Assembly (NCBI RefSeq): GCF_051251125.1
Contig: NZ_JBPCZL010000007.1
Reading direction: 5' to 3' (one strand)
Length of the DNA: 64,000 nt
Source: Carnimonas bestiolae
GTDB lineage: Bacteria; Pseudomonadota; Gammaproteobacteria; Pseudomonadales; Halomonadaceae
The stretch's first letter is position 1, and each line of letters begins with the position of its first letter. This document shows positions 52,195 through 61,959 of the stretch, piece after piece. Under the pieces are notes generated by a model. The model saw only the letters and a list, made by a program, of their open reading frames with translations. It did not search any database and was not told where the DNA came from. The position numbers and the translations under genes are program-made.

Positions 52195-53040
52195 TTACGC
52201 CTTCGATGGCAATGCAAAGAACTCGCTGGCTGTGGCAGTAGTAGAAAGTGCCAACGCTTGTTCGGACACGCCTCGCAATTGCGCGGCTTCGCGGCAAATC
52301 CACGGCAGCAGCGCGGGCTCGTGGCGGCGGCCTTTTATCTTGCCGGGCAAATGGCGCGGCAGTAGATAGGGGCAATCGGTCTCGATCATCAGGCGGTGGG
52401 TCGGTATTTCCGGCAGCGCATCGCGCAGATCGCTGCCGCGCCGTTCATCGCAAAGCCAGCCTGTTACGCCGACATAAAGATCGAGATCAAGGTAGCGGTA
52501 AAGGATCGATCGATCGCCGGTGAAGCAGTGAATCACCGCGCGCGGAATATCGTCGCGCCACTGCTTCAGCATATCGAGCATTTGGCTGCTGGCATCGCGC
52601 TCGTGCAGGAACAGCGGCAGCTGAAGCTCAGCCGCTATCTGCAGCTGTGCTTCGAAGGCGTTGCGCTGCGCTTGCTCGCTGCTGTAGTTGCGGTTGAAAT
52701 CGAGCCCGCATTCGCCCACCGCAAGAACGCCTGGCTGGGTCAGCGCGTCGCGAATCTGGCGCTCTAATACAGGCGTCCAATCACTGGCGTGATGAGGGTG
52801 AACGCCGGCTGTCGAATAGAGCGCGACGTCACTGTCGGAAAATTGCTCACGCAGCGCGATAGCGGCATCGATGCTAGCGGCGTCGGTGCCGGTCAGGATG
52901 AGTGTCTCGACACGCGCGGCGTGGGCGCGCTCAAGCACCGCGTCGATATCCTTGCTGAAGCTCTCATGGGTGAGATTGGCACCAATGTCGACCAAGGGGG
53001 CGGGTGACACAATGCAATTTTCCTCGGCGAGCGGTGACAT
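52195..53040 (-). CDS. tatD: TatD-family metal-dependent DNase
   Basis: A 281-residue amidohydrolase-fold protein. Family stretches: VDIGANLTHESF at the N-terminus (the TatD-proper variant, lacking the usual HxH), AVGECGLDFNRN, PLFLHERDA, VIHCFTGD and MIETDCPYL. E. coli TatD is a 3'-5' exonuclease acting on single-stranded DNA and RNA and in oxidative damage repair. The ATG at 53040 has AAGGAGT upstream. It reads divergently from uup. Confidence 0.92.
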   Translation of the reverse strand: MSPLAEENCIVSPAPLVDIGANLTHESFSKDIDAVLERAHAARVETLILTGTDAASIDAAIALREQFSDSDVALYSTAGVHPHHASDWTPVLERQIRDALTQPGVLAVGECGLDFNRNYSSEQAQRNAFEAQLQIAAELQLPLFLHERDASSQMLDMLKQWRDDIPRAVIHCFTGDRSILYRYLDLDLYVGVTGWLCDERRGSDLRDALPEIPTHRLMIETDCPYLLPRHLPGKIKGRRHEPALLPWICREAAQLRGVSEQALALSTTATASEFFALPSKA

Positions 53041-53206
53041 AAGACTCCTTGATAGACGGCAGCAATGGCCTCGAACGAGCATCGTTAGGCGAAAAGATGC
53101 TGGTGCACTTCTGTGCAGGCCACGATTCTACACCTTACGGTTCGGCTTAGGGACGTGATCAGGTACAATCTGTGCCCTTTACCACGATTCAAGAGGAACG
53201 CTCGCG

Positions 53207-55168
53207 ATGAGCCTGCTCCAACTCGATGCGGTGCATCTTGCCTACGGCCCCGATGTATTGCTTGATAACGCTGCCCTGACCATTGAGCGCGGCGAGCGGC
53301 TGGCATTGATTGGCCGCAATGGGGCCGGCAAGTCGACATTAATGTCATTGATCGACGGCACCATCCAACCCGACGACGGGCTGGTACGGCGCAGCGCCGA
53401 GCTGCGTGTCGGAGTGCTGGCGCAGGACCTGCCCGCCGCAGAAGGGCGGCGTATCTTCGATGTGGTGGCTGAGGGGCTGCCTGAAGTAGGGCGTTTGCTC
53501 AGCGAATACGATCAGCTGGTGGCCGCTGCCGAGCCTGATATGTCGCGCTTGGCGGTGCTGCAAGAGCGCCTGGAGGCGCTCGATGGCTGGTCGTTCCATC
53601 AGCGCATCGATAACGTGCTGGAGCGTCTTGGGCTACCCGGTGCTGCGATGATGGAGGGGCTGTCCGGCGGTTGGCGGCGGCGTGTTGCATTGGCGCGTGC
53701 ACTGGTGGCCGAGCCTGATCTACTGCTGTTGGACGAGCCGACCAACCACCTTGATCTCGACACCATCGTGTGGCTTGAAGAACAGCTGCAAGCGTTTCGC
53801 GGTGCGGTGCTGTTTGTCACCCACGATCGCGCTTTCCTGAATCGTGTGGCGACCGCTATCCTCGAGCTTGATCGCGGTCAGCTCAGACGCTATCCCGGTG
53901 ACTTCGACACGTATCAGCAGACTCGCGCACACGAGCTGGAAATAGAAGCGCGTGAGCAGGCCCAGTTCGACAAGAAACTGGCGCAGGAAGAAGCCTGGAT
54001 TCGGCAGGGTATCAAGGCGCGTCGTACCCGTAACGAGGGCAGGGTGCGCGCGCTCAAGCAATTGCGCGAGGAGCGCTCACAGCGTCGCGAGCGTCAGGGC
54101 ACGGCAAAAATCGAAGTCGACAGCGGAGAGCGCAGCGGCAAGCGTGTCGTTGAGCTGCAGCATGTTAGCTTCCGGGTGCCGGGGCGCAGCGAAGGCGAAT
54201 ATGTGCTTCGTGATGTCAACCTTGAAGTGCAGCGCGGTGATCGTATCGGTCTGATTGGGCGTAACGGTGCCGGTAAAACGACGTTGCTCAAGATCATGCT
54301 GGGGCAACTGGCGCCTAGCGAGGGCACGGTGCAGTTGGGTACCAAGATGTCGGTCGCCTATTTCGATCAGCTGCGCGCGGGCCTCGACATGCAGGCCACG
54401 GTGTACGACAACTTGGCGCAGGGCAGCGATCACGTGACGGTAGGCGGTCGCCAGCGCCATGTGATGAGCTATTTGCAGGACTTTCTGTTCAGCCCGCAGC
54501 GTGCTCGCCAGCCGGTACATGCGCTGTCAGGCGGTGAGTCGAACCGCTTGCTGTTGGCCAAGCTGTTTACCCAGCCGGCCAACGTGCTGGTGCTTGACGA
54601 GCCGACTAACGATCTCGATGTTGAAACGCTCGAGCTGCTGGAAGAGCTGCTGCTCAACTTCGACGGAACGCTGCTACTGGTCAGCCACGACCGCGCCTTC
54701 ATGGATAACGTGGTAACCAGCGTGTTGGCCTTCGAGGGTGACGGCGTCGTGCGTGATTACGTGGGCGGCTTTAGCGATTGGCAGCGCCAGGGCGGACGTC
54801 TTCCGCCAGCGCCTGGCGATCTGGGTAGTGGTAAAACTTCAGCGGATGCGGCACTTACTACCAGCAAAGGACGCGAAGACAATACGGCTGCACCAGCTTC
54901 GAATGGTGGCGGCACGTCCACTGCCTCCAAACCGCGCAAGCTGTCGTATAAGCTTCAGCGCGAGTTGGACGGCCTTCCTGCTGAAATCGAGGCGCTCGAA
55001 ACAGAGATTGCTGAGTTGGAAGAGCGTATTGGGTCCGCTGATTTTTATCAGAACGATCAGGAAACCGTACAAGCGACGCTCGCAACCCTGAGTGAGCGCC
55101 AGACTCATCTTGAAACGCGCATGGAGCGTTGGATGGCGTTGGAAGAGATGGGCAACTCAGAACAATAA
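53207..55168 (+). CDS. uup: ABC-F family ATPase Uup
   Basis: A 653-residue protein with two ABC ATPase domains and no membrane helices. First domain: IGRNGAGKSTL, LSGGWRRRVALARAL, LLLDEPTNHLD; second: IGRNGAGKTTLL, LSGGESNRLLLAKLF, LVLDEPTNDLD. A linker of charged helix joins them, and a C-terminal coiled coil (about 575-650) after a Ser/Thr/Gly-rich spacer is the Uup hallmark. Uup binds DNA and the ribosome and affects transposon excision and fork stability. The start has AAGAGGA. A strong terminator follows. Confidence 0.94.
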   Translation: MSLLQLDAVHLAYGPDVLLDNAALTIERGERLALIGRNGAGKSTLMSLIDGTIQPDDGLVRRSAELRVGVLAQDLPAAEGRRIFDVVAEGLPEVGRLLSEYDQLVAAAEPDMSRLAVLQERLEALDGWSFHQRIDNVLERLGLPGAAMMEGLSGGWRRRVALARALVAEPDLLLLDEPTNHLDLDTIVWLEEQLQAFRGAVLFVTHDRAFLNRVATAILELDRGQLRRYPGDFDTYQQTRAHELEIEAREQAQFDKKLAQEEAWIRQGIKARRTRNEGRVRALKQLREERSQRRERQGTAKIEVDSGERSGKRVVELQHVSFRVPGRSEGEYVLRDVNLEVQRGDRIGLIGRNGAGKTTLLKIMLGQLAPSEGTVQLGTKMSVAYFDQLRAGLDMQATVYDNLAQGSDHVTVGGRQRHVMSYLQDFLFSPQRARQPVHALSGGESNRLLLAKLFTQPANVLVLDEPTNDLDVETLELLEELLLNFDGTLLLVSHDRAFMDNVVTSVLAFEGDGVVRDYVGGFSDWQRQGGRLPPAPGDLGSGKTSADAALTTSKGREDNTAAPASNGGGTSTASKPRKLSYKLQRELDGLPAEIEALETEIAELEERIGSADFYQNDQETVQATLATLSERQTHLETRMERWMALEEMGNSEQ

Positions 55169-55184
55169 AGGCGCTATACGCAGG

Positions 55185-55227
55185 CAGGGCGCGAGTACCA
55201 GATGGTAGCTCGCGCCCTGTTTTTTTG
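55185..55227 (+). terminator. uup terminator
   Basis: CAGGGCGCGAG and CTCGCGCCCTG pair, with a further inner stem, and run into a T run of seven, 17 bases after the uup stop. Confidence 0.93.
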
Positions 55228-55267
55228 TAGCTGATTGATGACGGCGTTGTGCGCAGCGATCGATCCG

Positions 55268-55726
55268 TTAATCGGCCGGCTCCTGGTCAATGCCTCTTAC
55301 CTTGACGGCCAGCACGTCGCATTTTGCGTTGCGCAATACCTCGGCACTGGTGGAGCCCAGCATCAGCGCCAATCCAGTACGCCCGTGTGATCCCACCACA
55401 ATCAGATCGGCCTGATGCTGGGTAGCGAAGGCGTTGATCGCGGCGTCGGCCTGCCCGCTCAGAATATGCAATTGAGCACTACCAATACCGTAGGGCTCAG
55501 CCAGTTCCTTCAGCCGCGCGGAAGCATGTTCGGTAAGCTGCTGCCGCAGTGTATCCACGTCGACGGCGACATCGCCCCCGTAGGTGGCGCTGACTTCGCC
55601 AAGGGTGTGTACCACGGACAGTTTGGCACCGCTGCGCTGCACAATGGGCAGCGCTCGGTCGATGACATAGCGCGACTCATCGGTAAGGTCGACGGCAACG
55701 GCAACATGTTGATAGAGAGAGGTCAT
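55268..55726 (-). CDS. universal stress protein (UspA family)
   Basis: A 152-residue USP domain protein. It begins YQHVAVAVDLTDES and has the ATP-type motif VVGSHGRTGLALMLGSTSAEVLRNAKCDVLAVK. The G-2x-G-9x-G(S/T) pattern is present. USPs bind ATP or respond to stress and nutrient limits. It is convergent with uup, sharing the uup terminator region. Confidence 0.92.
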   Translation of the reverse strand: MTSLYQHVAVAVDLTDESRYVIDRALPIVQRSGAKLSVVHTLGEVSATYGGDVAVDVDTLRQQLTEHASARLKELAEPYGIGSAQLHILSGQADAAINAFATQHQADLIVVGSHGRTGLALMLGSTSAEVLRNAKCDVLAVKVRGIDQEPAD

Positions 55727-55851
55727 GGACGTTTTTCCATCCGCTGCAGGAAGCTGATTTATCGCTGCCAGACCCGCCTTGGCAGGTGGCCCCGCGCCGA
55801 TCTGCTGGAACCGCCGGCGCTGACAGCGCCATGCGGCTGCTGACTTGCCGA

Positions 55852-56319
55852 CTAGCGCTTTTGATCCAAAAGCAGCGAGCAGTTGTGATCAAGCCTATCG
55901 ATAATACTGATCAGTATATCGATATCCTTCTCGTCGACCCCTTGCAGAAGCTCCATACGCGTTTTGCGCACGATGGTTTCCATCTTCTTGATCAAGGGCG
56001 TGGCGTTGGCGGTCAGATAGACACGTTTGGAGCGCCGGTCGTCGCCGCACTGGCGCCGCTCGATCAGGCCCTGTTCGGCAAGCTGGTCGAGCGTGCGCAC
56101 CAGCGAAGGTGCTTCGACACCGATGGTGGAGGCTAACTCGCGCTGAACGGCACCTTCTCCACCCTTGGCGAGGCAATAAAGCGTTACCCAGCGCGTTTGG
56201 GTTAGCCCAAGCGGAGCCAGTCGATCATCCAATACGGCACGCCAATGGCGAGGGAAGCGAGCGATGTGTTGGCCAATTTTTTCCGCTTTGGCGGCGCGGC
56301 TATCGTGAGAACTGGTCAT
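55852..56319 (-). CDS. MarR/SlyA-family transcriptional regulator
   Basis: A 155-residue winged-helix regulator. LGLTQTRWVTLYCLAKGGEGAVQRELAS followed by SLVRTLDQLAEQGLIERRQCGDDRRSKRVYLT is the MarR recognition helix and wing. It resembles SlyA in size and in opening with an N-terminal dimerisation helix. Such regulators are dimeric and bind ligands to derepress. It is read in the same direction as the Usp gene, 125 bases away. Confidence 0.9.
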   Translation of the reverse strand: MTSSHDSRAAKAEKIGQHIARFPRHWRAVLDDRLAPLGLTQTRWVTLYCLAKGGEGAVQRELASTIGVEAPSLVRTLDQLAEQGLIERRQCGDDRRSKRVYLTANATPLIKKMETIVRKTRMELLQGVDEKDIDILISIIDRLDHNCSLLLDQKR

Positions 56320-56612
56320 AATCCATGTGCGTCAAGGATAGTAAAACTTGGGTATGTGTCTTGATTCTAGTTGTTGTTTAAAGGTCTGTCAGAAGCGCTT
56401 AATATTCACGTTTAGGGCTGTTCAGCTTGCTTCCCACACCTTTCAAGACACTGCGAAATTGGAACTGGCAAGGTGCCTCACTCTCGGTACGCTGCCCTTC
56501 GAGAACCTGCGCGGCCCTTGGAGGGCCGCGAAGTGTGCCACCACGACAGTTTTCGTAATGGTTTATTAATATTACTGCGTTTCGCTGCTGAGTGAACAGC
56601 CCGCGGGAAATG
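56320..56612. other. slyA-like/holA spacer with a hairpin
   Basis: 293 bases without a gene. A 9-bp perfect stem (56510-56518 with 56522-56530, CGCGGCCCT/AGGGCCGCG) with a 3-nt loop lies 83 bases after the holA stop, on the minus strand, with no T run. It may protect or end the holA transcript. Confidence 0.55.
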
Positions 56613-57677
56613 TTATCCGGTGCTTCGATAAGCATCGCGCCATTCGCAAAGCAGCCCGCGGCCGCCTGCCAAGGTAAGCGAGACATCGGCCAGTCCATCC
56701 CACAGTGGGATAGATATGGCGCCTTTCACTGCAAGATCAAGGCGTTGGCAGAAGGTTAACAGCCGGTGCAAGCGCGCTCGCGGCAAGCGCTTCAGCGCGC
56801 TTTGATAGGCAGGGCGACGGCGCTCGATAATCAGCGGTTTATGCTGTTTGCAGGCATGCTCGAAACTTTGCCCCTGATCGATGTGCTGACGCAATGACAG
56901 CAGCGTGCGCAGCTCTCGGGTGAGCGCCCACAGCACTACCGGCGCTTCGATACCTTCAGCACGCAGGCCGGCGACAATGCGCAGCGCGCGGGCGCGATCG
57001 CCAGCGATACAGGCATCGGTCAAGGTGAACACATCGAAACGCGCGCCGTCGCCGGTGTCGCCCTCAATCTGCTCAAGACTTAGACGACTGTGCGGAGGAT
57101 ACAGCAGCTGTAGCTTGATTAACGACTGATCGAGTGCCAGCAGGTTGCCTTCATAGCGCTCGGCAAGCGAGTGGCAGGCTTCATTGTCGAGCTCCAACTG
57201 GTAGCGCCGCGCGCGATCGGCAATCCAGTAGTGCAGGCGCTTGAAATCGATTGGCCACACCGGCACGAAGACGCCCTGTGCATCCAGCGTCTTGAACCAT
57301 TTGCTTTGCTGGGTGCGGTAGTCGAGTCGCGCCGCGCTGATCAACAGCACGTCGTCACTCTGCTTGGCGTTGGCGGCATATGCCTCCAGCGCCTTGGCGC
57401 CTTCCTGCCCCGGCGATTGAGAGCCCAACCGTAGCTCAATCAGACGCTTGGAAGAAAACAGCGATAGCGACTGTGAGGTTTCTACCAGCTGCCCCCAATT
57501 GAAACCTGGCTCAACCTCAAGGATTTCACGCTCATCGGCACCGTTGTCTCGCGCAGCGCGGCGTATGGCATCACAGGCTTCCATATGCAACAGCGGCTCG
57601 TCACCGGCAACGATAAATACCGGTGAGAGCCGTTGGTTGGCGAGCTGATCGCCAAGTTTGTCAGGGAATACCTTCAT
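56613..57677 (-). CDS. holA: DNA polymerase III delta subunit
   Basis: A 354-residue clamp-loader subunit. It begins MKVFPDKLGDQLANQRLSPVFIVAGDEPLL (shown in part by its key positions: Asp and Glu in GDEPLL) and continues with the delta-type AAA+-like fold and C-terminal collar domain. It opens the beta sliding clamp. Its start overlaps the lptE stop by 4 bases, as in the common leuS-lptE-holA arrangement. Confidence 0.94.
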   Translation of the reverse strand: MKVFPDKLGDQLANQRLSPVFIVAGDEPLLHMEACDAIRRAARDNGADEREILEVEPGFNWGQLVETSQSLSLFSSKRLIELRLGSQSPGQEGAKALEAYAANAKQSDDVLLISAARLDYRTQQSKWFKTLDAQGVFVPVWPIDFKRLHYWIADRARRYQLELDNEACHSLAERYEGNLLALDQSLIKLQLLYPPHSRLSLEQIEGDTGDGARFDVFTLTDACIAGDRARALRIVAGLRAEGIEAPVVLWALTRELRTLLSLRQHIDQGQSFEHACKQHKPLIIERRRPAYQSALKRLPRARLHRLLTFCQRLDLAVKGAISIPLWDGLADVSLTLAGGRGLLCEWRDAYRSTG

Positions 57678-58270
57678 TGGGCCTCGGAAGTGGAGGAGGC
57701 AGAGCTTGAAGGTGTACCTGGTGACAAAATATCAGCGTTCGAGCTGGCTGAGGCTGCCCGCAGACGTTCGACTAGCTGGCTGGCAGCTTCGCGCGACAAG
57801 CGGCGCTGCAATTGATCGCGCTCCTGATCACGCTGTAGCAGCTGACTGGTACTGGTGTTGTAAGTACCGTTCACTTGCACGACCTGTCCGTCAATTACAT
57901 AAGCGCCGTCTGTCGTACGCTGTACCGAGAAGGGCACGCGCAGCGATATGTTGCGTTCCTGATTGCCGCCGGAGCCACCGTAGCCCACCTGGCTTTCGTC
58001 GTACTCGGGAGCGCCCACATTAAGCTCAAGACTGGCTGAGCTATCAACGCTTACACCGGCAGTTTCCAAACGCTGACGTAGCTCGCGTGCGACCGCGTTT
58101 TGCGGGGTATCCCCCTGGATATTGAGCTGCAGATGCTGAACGATTGGGCGTGATTCGTTATCGATGCCGCGTAGCTGGAAGCCGCAGCCGCTCAGTGTCA
58201 GCGCGCACAGTGAGCCTGCCAGTAGCGTGGCCAGCAGAGGGCTGCGGCGATGTTGGGTTGCGCGAGTCAA
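57674..58270 (-). CDS. lptE: LPS-assembly lipoprotein LptE
   Basis: A 198-residue lipoprotein. I chose TTG at 58270 because AAGGAG lies 6-11 bases upstream and because it puts the lipobox LTLSGC at residues 25-29 (lipid-bearing Cys29), a normal signal-peptide length. A longer frame begins at 58333 with a rare upstream start. The mature part has the GFQLRG opening of LptE, which plugs the LptD barrel and helps place LPS in the outer membrane. It is between leuS and holA in one operon. Confidence 0.92.
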   Translation of the reverse strand: MTRATQHRRSPLLATLLAGSLCALTLSGCGFQLRGIDNESRPIVQHLQLNIQGDTPQNAVARELRQRLETAGVSVDSSASLELNVGAPEYDESQVGYGGSGGNQERNISLRVPFSVQRTTDGAYVIDGQVVQVNGTYNTSTSQLLQRDQERDQLQRRLSREAASQLVERLRAASASSNADILSPGTPSSSASSTSEAQ

Positions 58271-58375
58271 GCGATATCTCCTTGAATGTTGCCGGCGGGC
58301 GCACTGGGGTGAGGCGACCGCCGAGAATAGCATTGCACAAAGCGTTAAGGCTGAGTGGCCGTTCGCACGCTGGCG

Positions 58376-60955
58376 TTAGCTAGCGACGATATTGACCAGC
58401 TTGCCGGGAATGACAATCACCTTGTTAATGCTTTTGCCCTCTACGTGACGGCGCACGTTTTCGTTGGATAGTGCCTCACATTCGATAGTAACCTGATCGG
58501 CATCAGCGGGCAGCTCCAGCTTGGCGCGCAGCTTGCCGTTGACCTGCACGGCCAGCGTCATCGAGTCGCGTTTCAGCGCTTTCTCGTCGACTTCCGGCCA
58601 TGGTGTATCGATCAGCGCGGTGTCGTGCCCAAGCTCCTGCCACAGCGAGTGGCAAATATGCGGAGTAATGGGCGACAGCAGCATAACGCAGGCTTCGACG
58701 GCTTCACGCGATACCGCCAAGCCTTGAAGGGTATCGTCGCTGAATTTGCCGAGCGCGTTGGTCAGCTCCATCACCGCAGCAATGGCGGTGTTGAAGGTGG
58801 TGCGGCGACCAATATCATCGGTGCACTTCTTGATGGTCTCGTGGGTTTTACGCCGCAGTTCACGCTGTGCATCGTTCAGTTCGGCAGAAACAATGTGGCC
58901 CGGTTCACCTTGCTCGATATGATCGAAGGTGATCTTCCATAGGCGCTTGAGGAAGCGGTGAGCACCTTCGACGCCTGAATCAGACCATTCGAGCGACTGT
59001 TCGGGAGGAGCGGCGAACATGATGAACAGCCGCACGGTGTCGGCGCCAAAGCGATCGATCAGCGATTGAGGATCGACGCCGTTGTTTTTCGATTTCGACA
59101 TCTTTTCGATGCCGCCGACGTTAACCAGCCCGCCGTCGGATTCCAGCGTGGCGCGCGTTACGTTGCCTTTCTCGTCACGCTCAACAACGACATCGAGCGG
59201 GTTGAACCACTCCTTGCTGCCGTCTTCATTGTCGCGATAGAAGGTTTCAGCGATCACCATTCCTTGAGTGAGCAGGCGCTGGAAGGGCTCGTCGCTTTCG
59301 ACCATGCCGAAATCGCGCATCAGCTTGTGGAAGAAGCGGGCGTAGAGCAGGTGCAAAATGGCGTGCTCGATGCCGCCAATATAGATATCGACCGGCAGCC
59401 AGTAGTTAGCGCGACCGTCGAGCATTGCTTCCTTGTTATCGGAGCAGCAGAAGCGCGCGTAATACCAGGACGACTCCATGAAGGTATCGAAGGTGTCGGT
59501 TTCGCGTGTCCAGCCTTCGCCCATCTCGTAGAAGGTGCGCATTTTCTTCAGCGGTGAACCACTGGCATCGATCTCGACTTCGGTGGGCAGCGCCACCGGC
59601 AGTTCGGCATCGGTCAAGGGGACGGTTTCACCTTCAGCACCGTATTTGATCGGAATAGGGGCGCCCCAGTAGCGCTGACGGGCAACGCCCCAGTCGCGCA
59701 GGCGGAAGTTGATGCGAACGCGGCCTTTTTCTTCCTTGTCGAGCTGACGGGAAATGGCAGTGAAGGCCTCGTCGAACAGCATGTCGTCAAATTCGCCCGA
59801 ATTGATCAACTGACCGTGCTCGGTGTAGGCACCTTCGCTAACGTCAGGCTCGTTGCCGTCAAGGTCGGCGATAACCGGAGTGATGGGCAGGTCGTATTTG
59901 TTGGCGAATTCCCAATCGCGCTGGTCGTGGGCGGGCACTGCCATTACCGCGCCGGTGCCATATTCCATCAGTACGAAGTTGGCGATGTAGATGGGAACTT
60001 CGTCACCGGTAATAGGATGCCGAGCGACATAGCCGGTATCCATACCGCGTTTTTCCATGGTCGCCAGATCAGCTTCAGAGGTGCCGCCAGAACGGCACTC
60101 CTTACAGAATTCCATAATTGCCGGATCGATTTCGCTGGCGCGCTTGGCAATTGGATGGTCGGCGGAAATGCCCACATAGGTAACGCCCATCAGGGTGTCA
60201 GGACGGGTGGTGAAGACCGTCAGACGGCGCAGCTCTTCGCCTACCTCAGGGACTTCGAAATCGAGTTCGATCCCCTTCGATTTGCCGATCCAGTTGCGCT
60301 GCATGGTCTTGACCTGTTCAGGCCACTCGACCTTGTCGAGATCCGCCAGCAGCTCTTCGGCGTAATCGGTGATTTTCAAAAACCACAGCGGAATTTCGCG
60401 ACGCTCAACCTTGGCGCCTGAGCGCCAGCCGCGACCGTCGATTACCTGCTCGTTGGCCAGTACGGTTTGATCGACCGGGTCCCAGTTAACGGTAGAGTTC
60501 TTTTTATAGACCAGACCTTTTTCGACCAGCTTGGTGAAGAACCACTGTTCCCAGCGGTAATAGTCGAGGTCACAGGTGGCGAATTCACGATCCCAGTCGT
60601 AGCCAAAGCCCAGCGCCTTGAGCTGATCGCGCATATCGGCAATGTTCGAGTAAGTCCATTTGGCGGGGGCTACCTGATGCTTGATAGCGGCGTTTTCGGC
60701 AGGCATGCCGAATGCGTCCCATCCCATTGGTTGCAGTACGTTTTTGCCCTGCATACGTTGGAAGCGGGCAATAACATCGCCGAGGGTGTAATTGCGAACG
60801 TGGCCAATGTGCAGTTTGCCGCTGGGATAGGGGAACATGCACAAGCAGTAGTATTTTTCGCGGTTGGCGTCTTCAATCGCTTTAAAACAGCGATTTTTTT
60901 CCCAAAATTGCTGCGCCGTACGCTCAACGTTGGCAGGTGAATACTGTGCTTCCAT
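58376..60955 (-). CDS. leuS: leucyl-tRNA synthetase
   Basis: An 859-residue class I synthetase, the same length as E. coli LeuS. The HIGH motif is PYPSGKLHIGHVRNYT, the KMSKS motif is KMSKSKNN, and an editing (CP1) domain with TTRPDTLMGVTY lies between. The ATG at 60955 is where family similarity begins (MEAQYSP); the frame is open upstream to 61087 with no family match. It is the first gene of the leuS-lptE-holA unit. Confidence 0.97.
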   Translation of the reverse strand: MEAQYSPANVERTAQQFWEKNRCFKAIEDANREKYYCLCMFPYPSGKLHIGHVRNYTLGDVIARFQRMQGKNVLQPMGWDAFGMPAENAAIKHQVAPAKWTYSNIADMRDQLKALGFGYDWDREFATCDLDYYRWEQWFFTKLVEKGLVYKKNSTVNWDPVDQTVLANEQVIDGRGWRSGAKVERREIPLWFLKITDYAEELLADLDKVEWPEQVKTMQRNWIGKSKGIELDFEVPEVGEELRRLTVFTTRPDTLMGVTYVGISADHPIAKRASEIDPAIMEFCKECRSGGTSEADLATMEKRGMDTGYVARHPITGDEVPIYIANFVLMEYGTGAVMAVPAHDQRDWEFANKYDLPITPVIADLDGNEPDVSEGAYTEHGQLINSGEFDDMLFDEAFTAISRQLDKEEKGRVRINFRLRDWGVARQRYWGAPIPIKYGAEGETVPLTDAELPVALPTEVEIDASGSPLKKMRTFYEMGEGWTRETDTFDTFMESSWYYARFCCSDNKEAMLDGRANYWLPVDIYIGGIEHAILHLLYARFFHKLMRDFGMVESDEPFQRLLTQGMVIAETFYRDNEDGSKEWFNPLDVVVERDEKGNVTRATLESDGGLVNVGGIEKMSKSKNNGVDPQSLIDRFGADTVRLFIMFAAPPEQSLEWSDSGVEGAHRFLKRLWKITFDHIEQGEPGHIVSAELNDAQRELRRKTHETIKKCTDDIGRRTTFNTAIAAVMELTNALGKFSDDTLQGLAVSREAVEACVMLLSPITPHICHSLWQELGHDTALIDTPWPEVDEKALKRDSMTLAVQVNGKLRAKLELPADADQVTIECEALSNENVRRHVEGKSINKVIVIPGKLVNIVAS

Positions 60956-61221
60956 TGCGTGATTTCTACACCGTGAAGTTGTTGTCGCAAACCGCGCTGC
61001 AATGCACGGCTGCCATGGGTCGATCGTCGCTCGCTGGTGGGGGCGATTGGACAGATGGCTGGCTGCCGTCCAATGACGCTCCGCCATATAGGCCGCGAAC
61101 GATTAAAAATTCCAGTGCCGCTAGCATACCTTACCGAGACGGCGACAGATAGCGCTTGCCGCGTTGCTGCCTGTGGCTAATGGAAGGAGACTATAACGCG
61201 CGCTGCTGATGCGAAATGCGC

Positions 61222-61959
61222 CTAGCGTCCGACCAGCCAGCCAATAGCCTCATGCAGTGCACGCTGACTTTGCGCCAGGCCAAGCGTCGAAGGAAGCCAA
61301 CCCAACACGCCCGGCGGCGTGCTGGAGAATCCTGTGGGGGCTGCGATCACGTGGATTCCCGCGCGCTCAAAATCACGCTGTGCACGCGCCATATGGAAAG
61401 CGGTGGTCACCAACACTACCGTGTCGATGCCGTTCTCTTTCAATATCGTGGCACTGTAGCGGGCATTTTCAGCGGTGTTGCGGCTGTCGTTTTCCAGCCA
61501 GCGTGGCTGCTGCGCGAAGCTTTGGTCAAGCGCCTGCGCCATTAGCTGTGCTTCCGAGCGGCGCTCGCCGCCTGGCGCACCTCCGGTCAACAGTAAAGGA
61601 AGCTTGGTCGCACGTGCGATTCGCGCTGCTTCAGCCACTCGAGCAAAGCTGTCCAGATTAAGCCGCTCGGGTTCCTTGGAAGAGGCGGCAGCGCGCCCAC
61701 CCCCAAGCACCACAATCGCACCGGCCCGGTTCCACTGTGCAGGGGCGGCGGCGCTAACGCGCTCGATTGGAGCGCTTAGCCACAGGCTAACGCGCGGAAT
61801 GCACAGCAGCAGAAACACCACGCCAATCACTACCGCCAGCGCGGCTCCTACGCGCGGCCACCCGCGCGCTATTAGCGCCGCAATCACCAGTCCGACCACT
61901 ACGCCGCCGGGAGGAAACAGCAGCGCCTTCAACAGCGACAGCAGGGTAGTGCTGGTCAT
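61222..61959 (-). CDS. YdcF/ElyC-like (DUF218) envelope protein
   Basis: A 245-residue protein with two N-terminal hydrophobic segments (about 10-30 and 38-58) and a DUF218 domain: AIVVLGGG, LLLTGGAPGGERRSEA, ENDSRNTAENARYS and LVTTAFHMARAQRDFE. This is the YdcF/SanA/ElyC family, linked to envelope and peptidoglycan maintenance in enteric bacteria. It overlaps lnt by 4 bases (ATGA). Confidence 0.9.
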   Translation of the reverse strand: MTSTTLLSLLKALLFPPGGVVVGLVIAALIARGWPRVGAALAVVIGVVFLLLCIPRVSLWLSAPIERVSAAAPAQWNRAGAIVVLGGGRAAASSKEPERLNLDSFARVAEAARIARATKLPLLLTGGAPGGERRSEAQLMAQALDQSFAQQPRWLENDSRNTAENARYSATILKENGIDTVVLVTTAFHMARAQRDFERAGIHVIAAPTGFSSTPPGVLGWLPSTLGLAQSQRALHEAIGWLVGR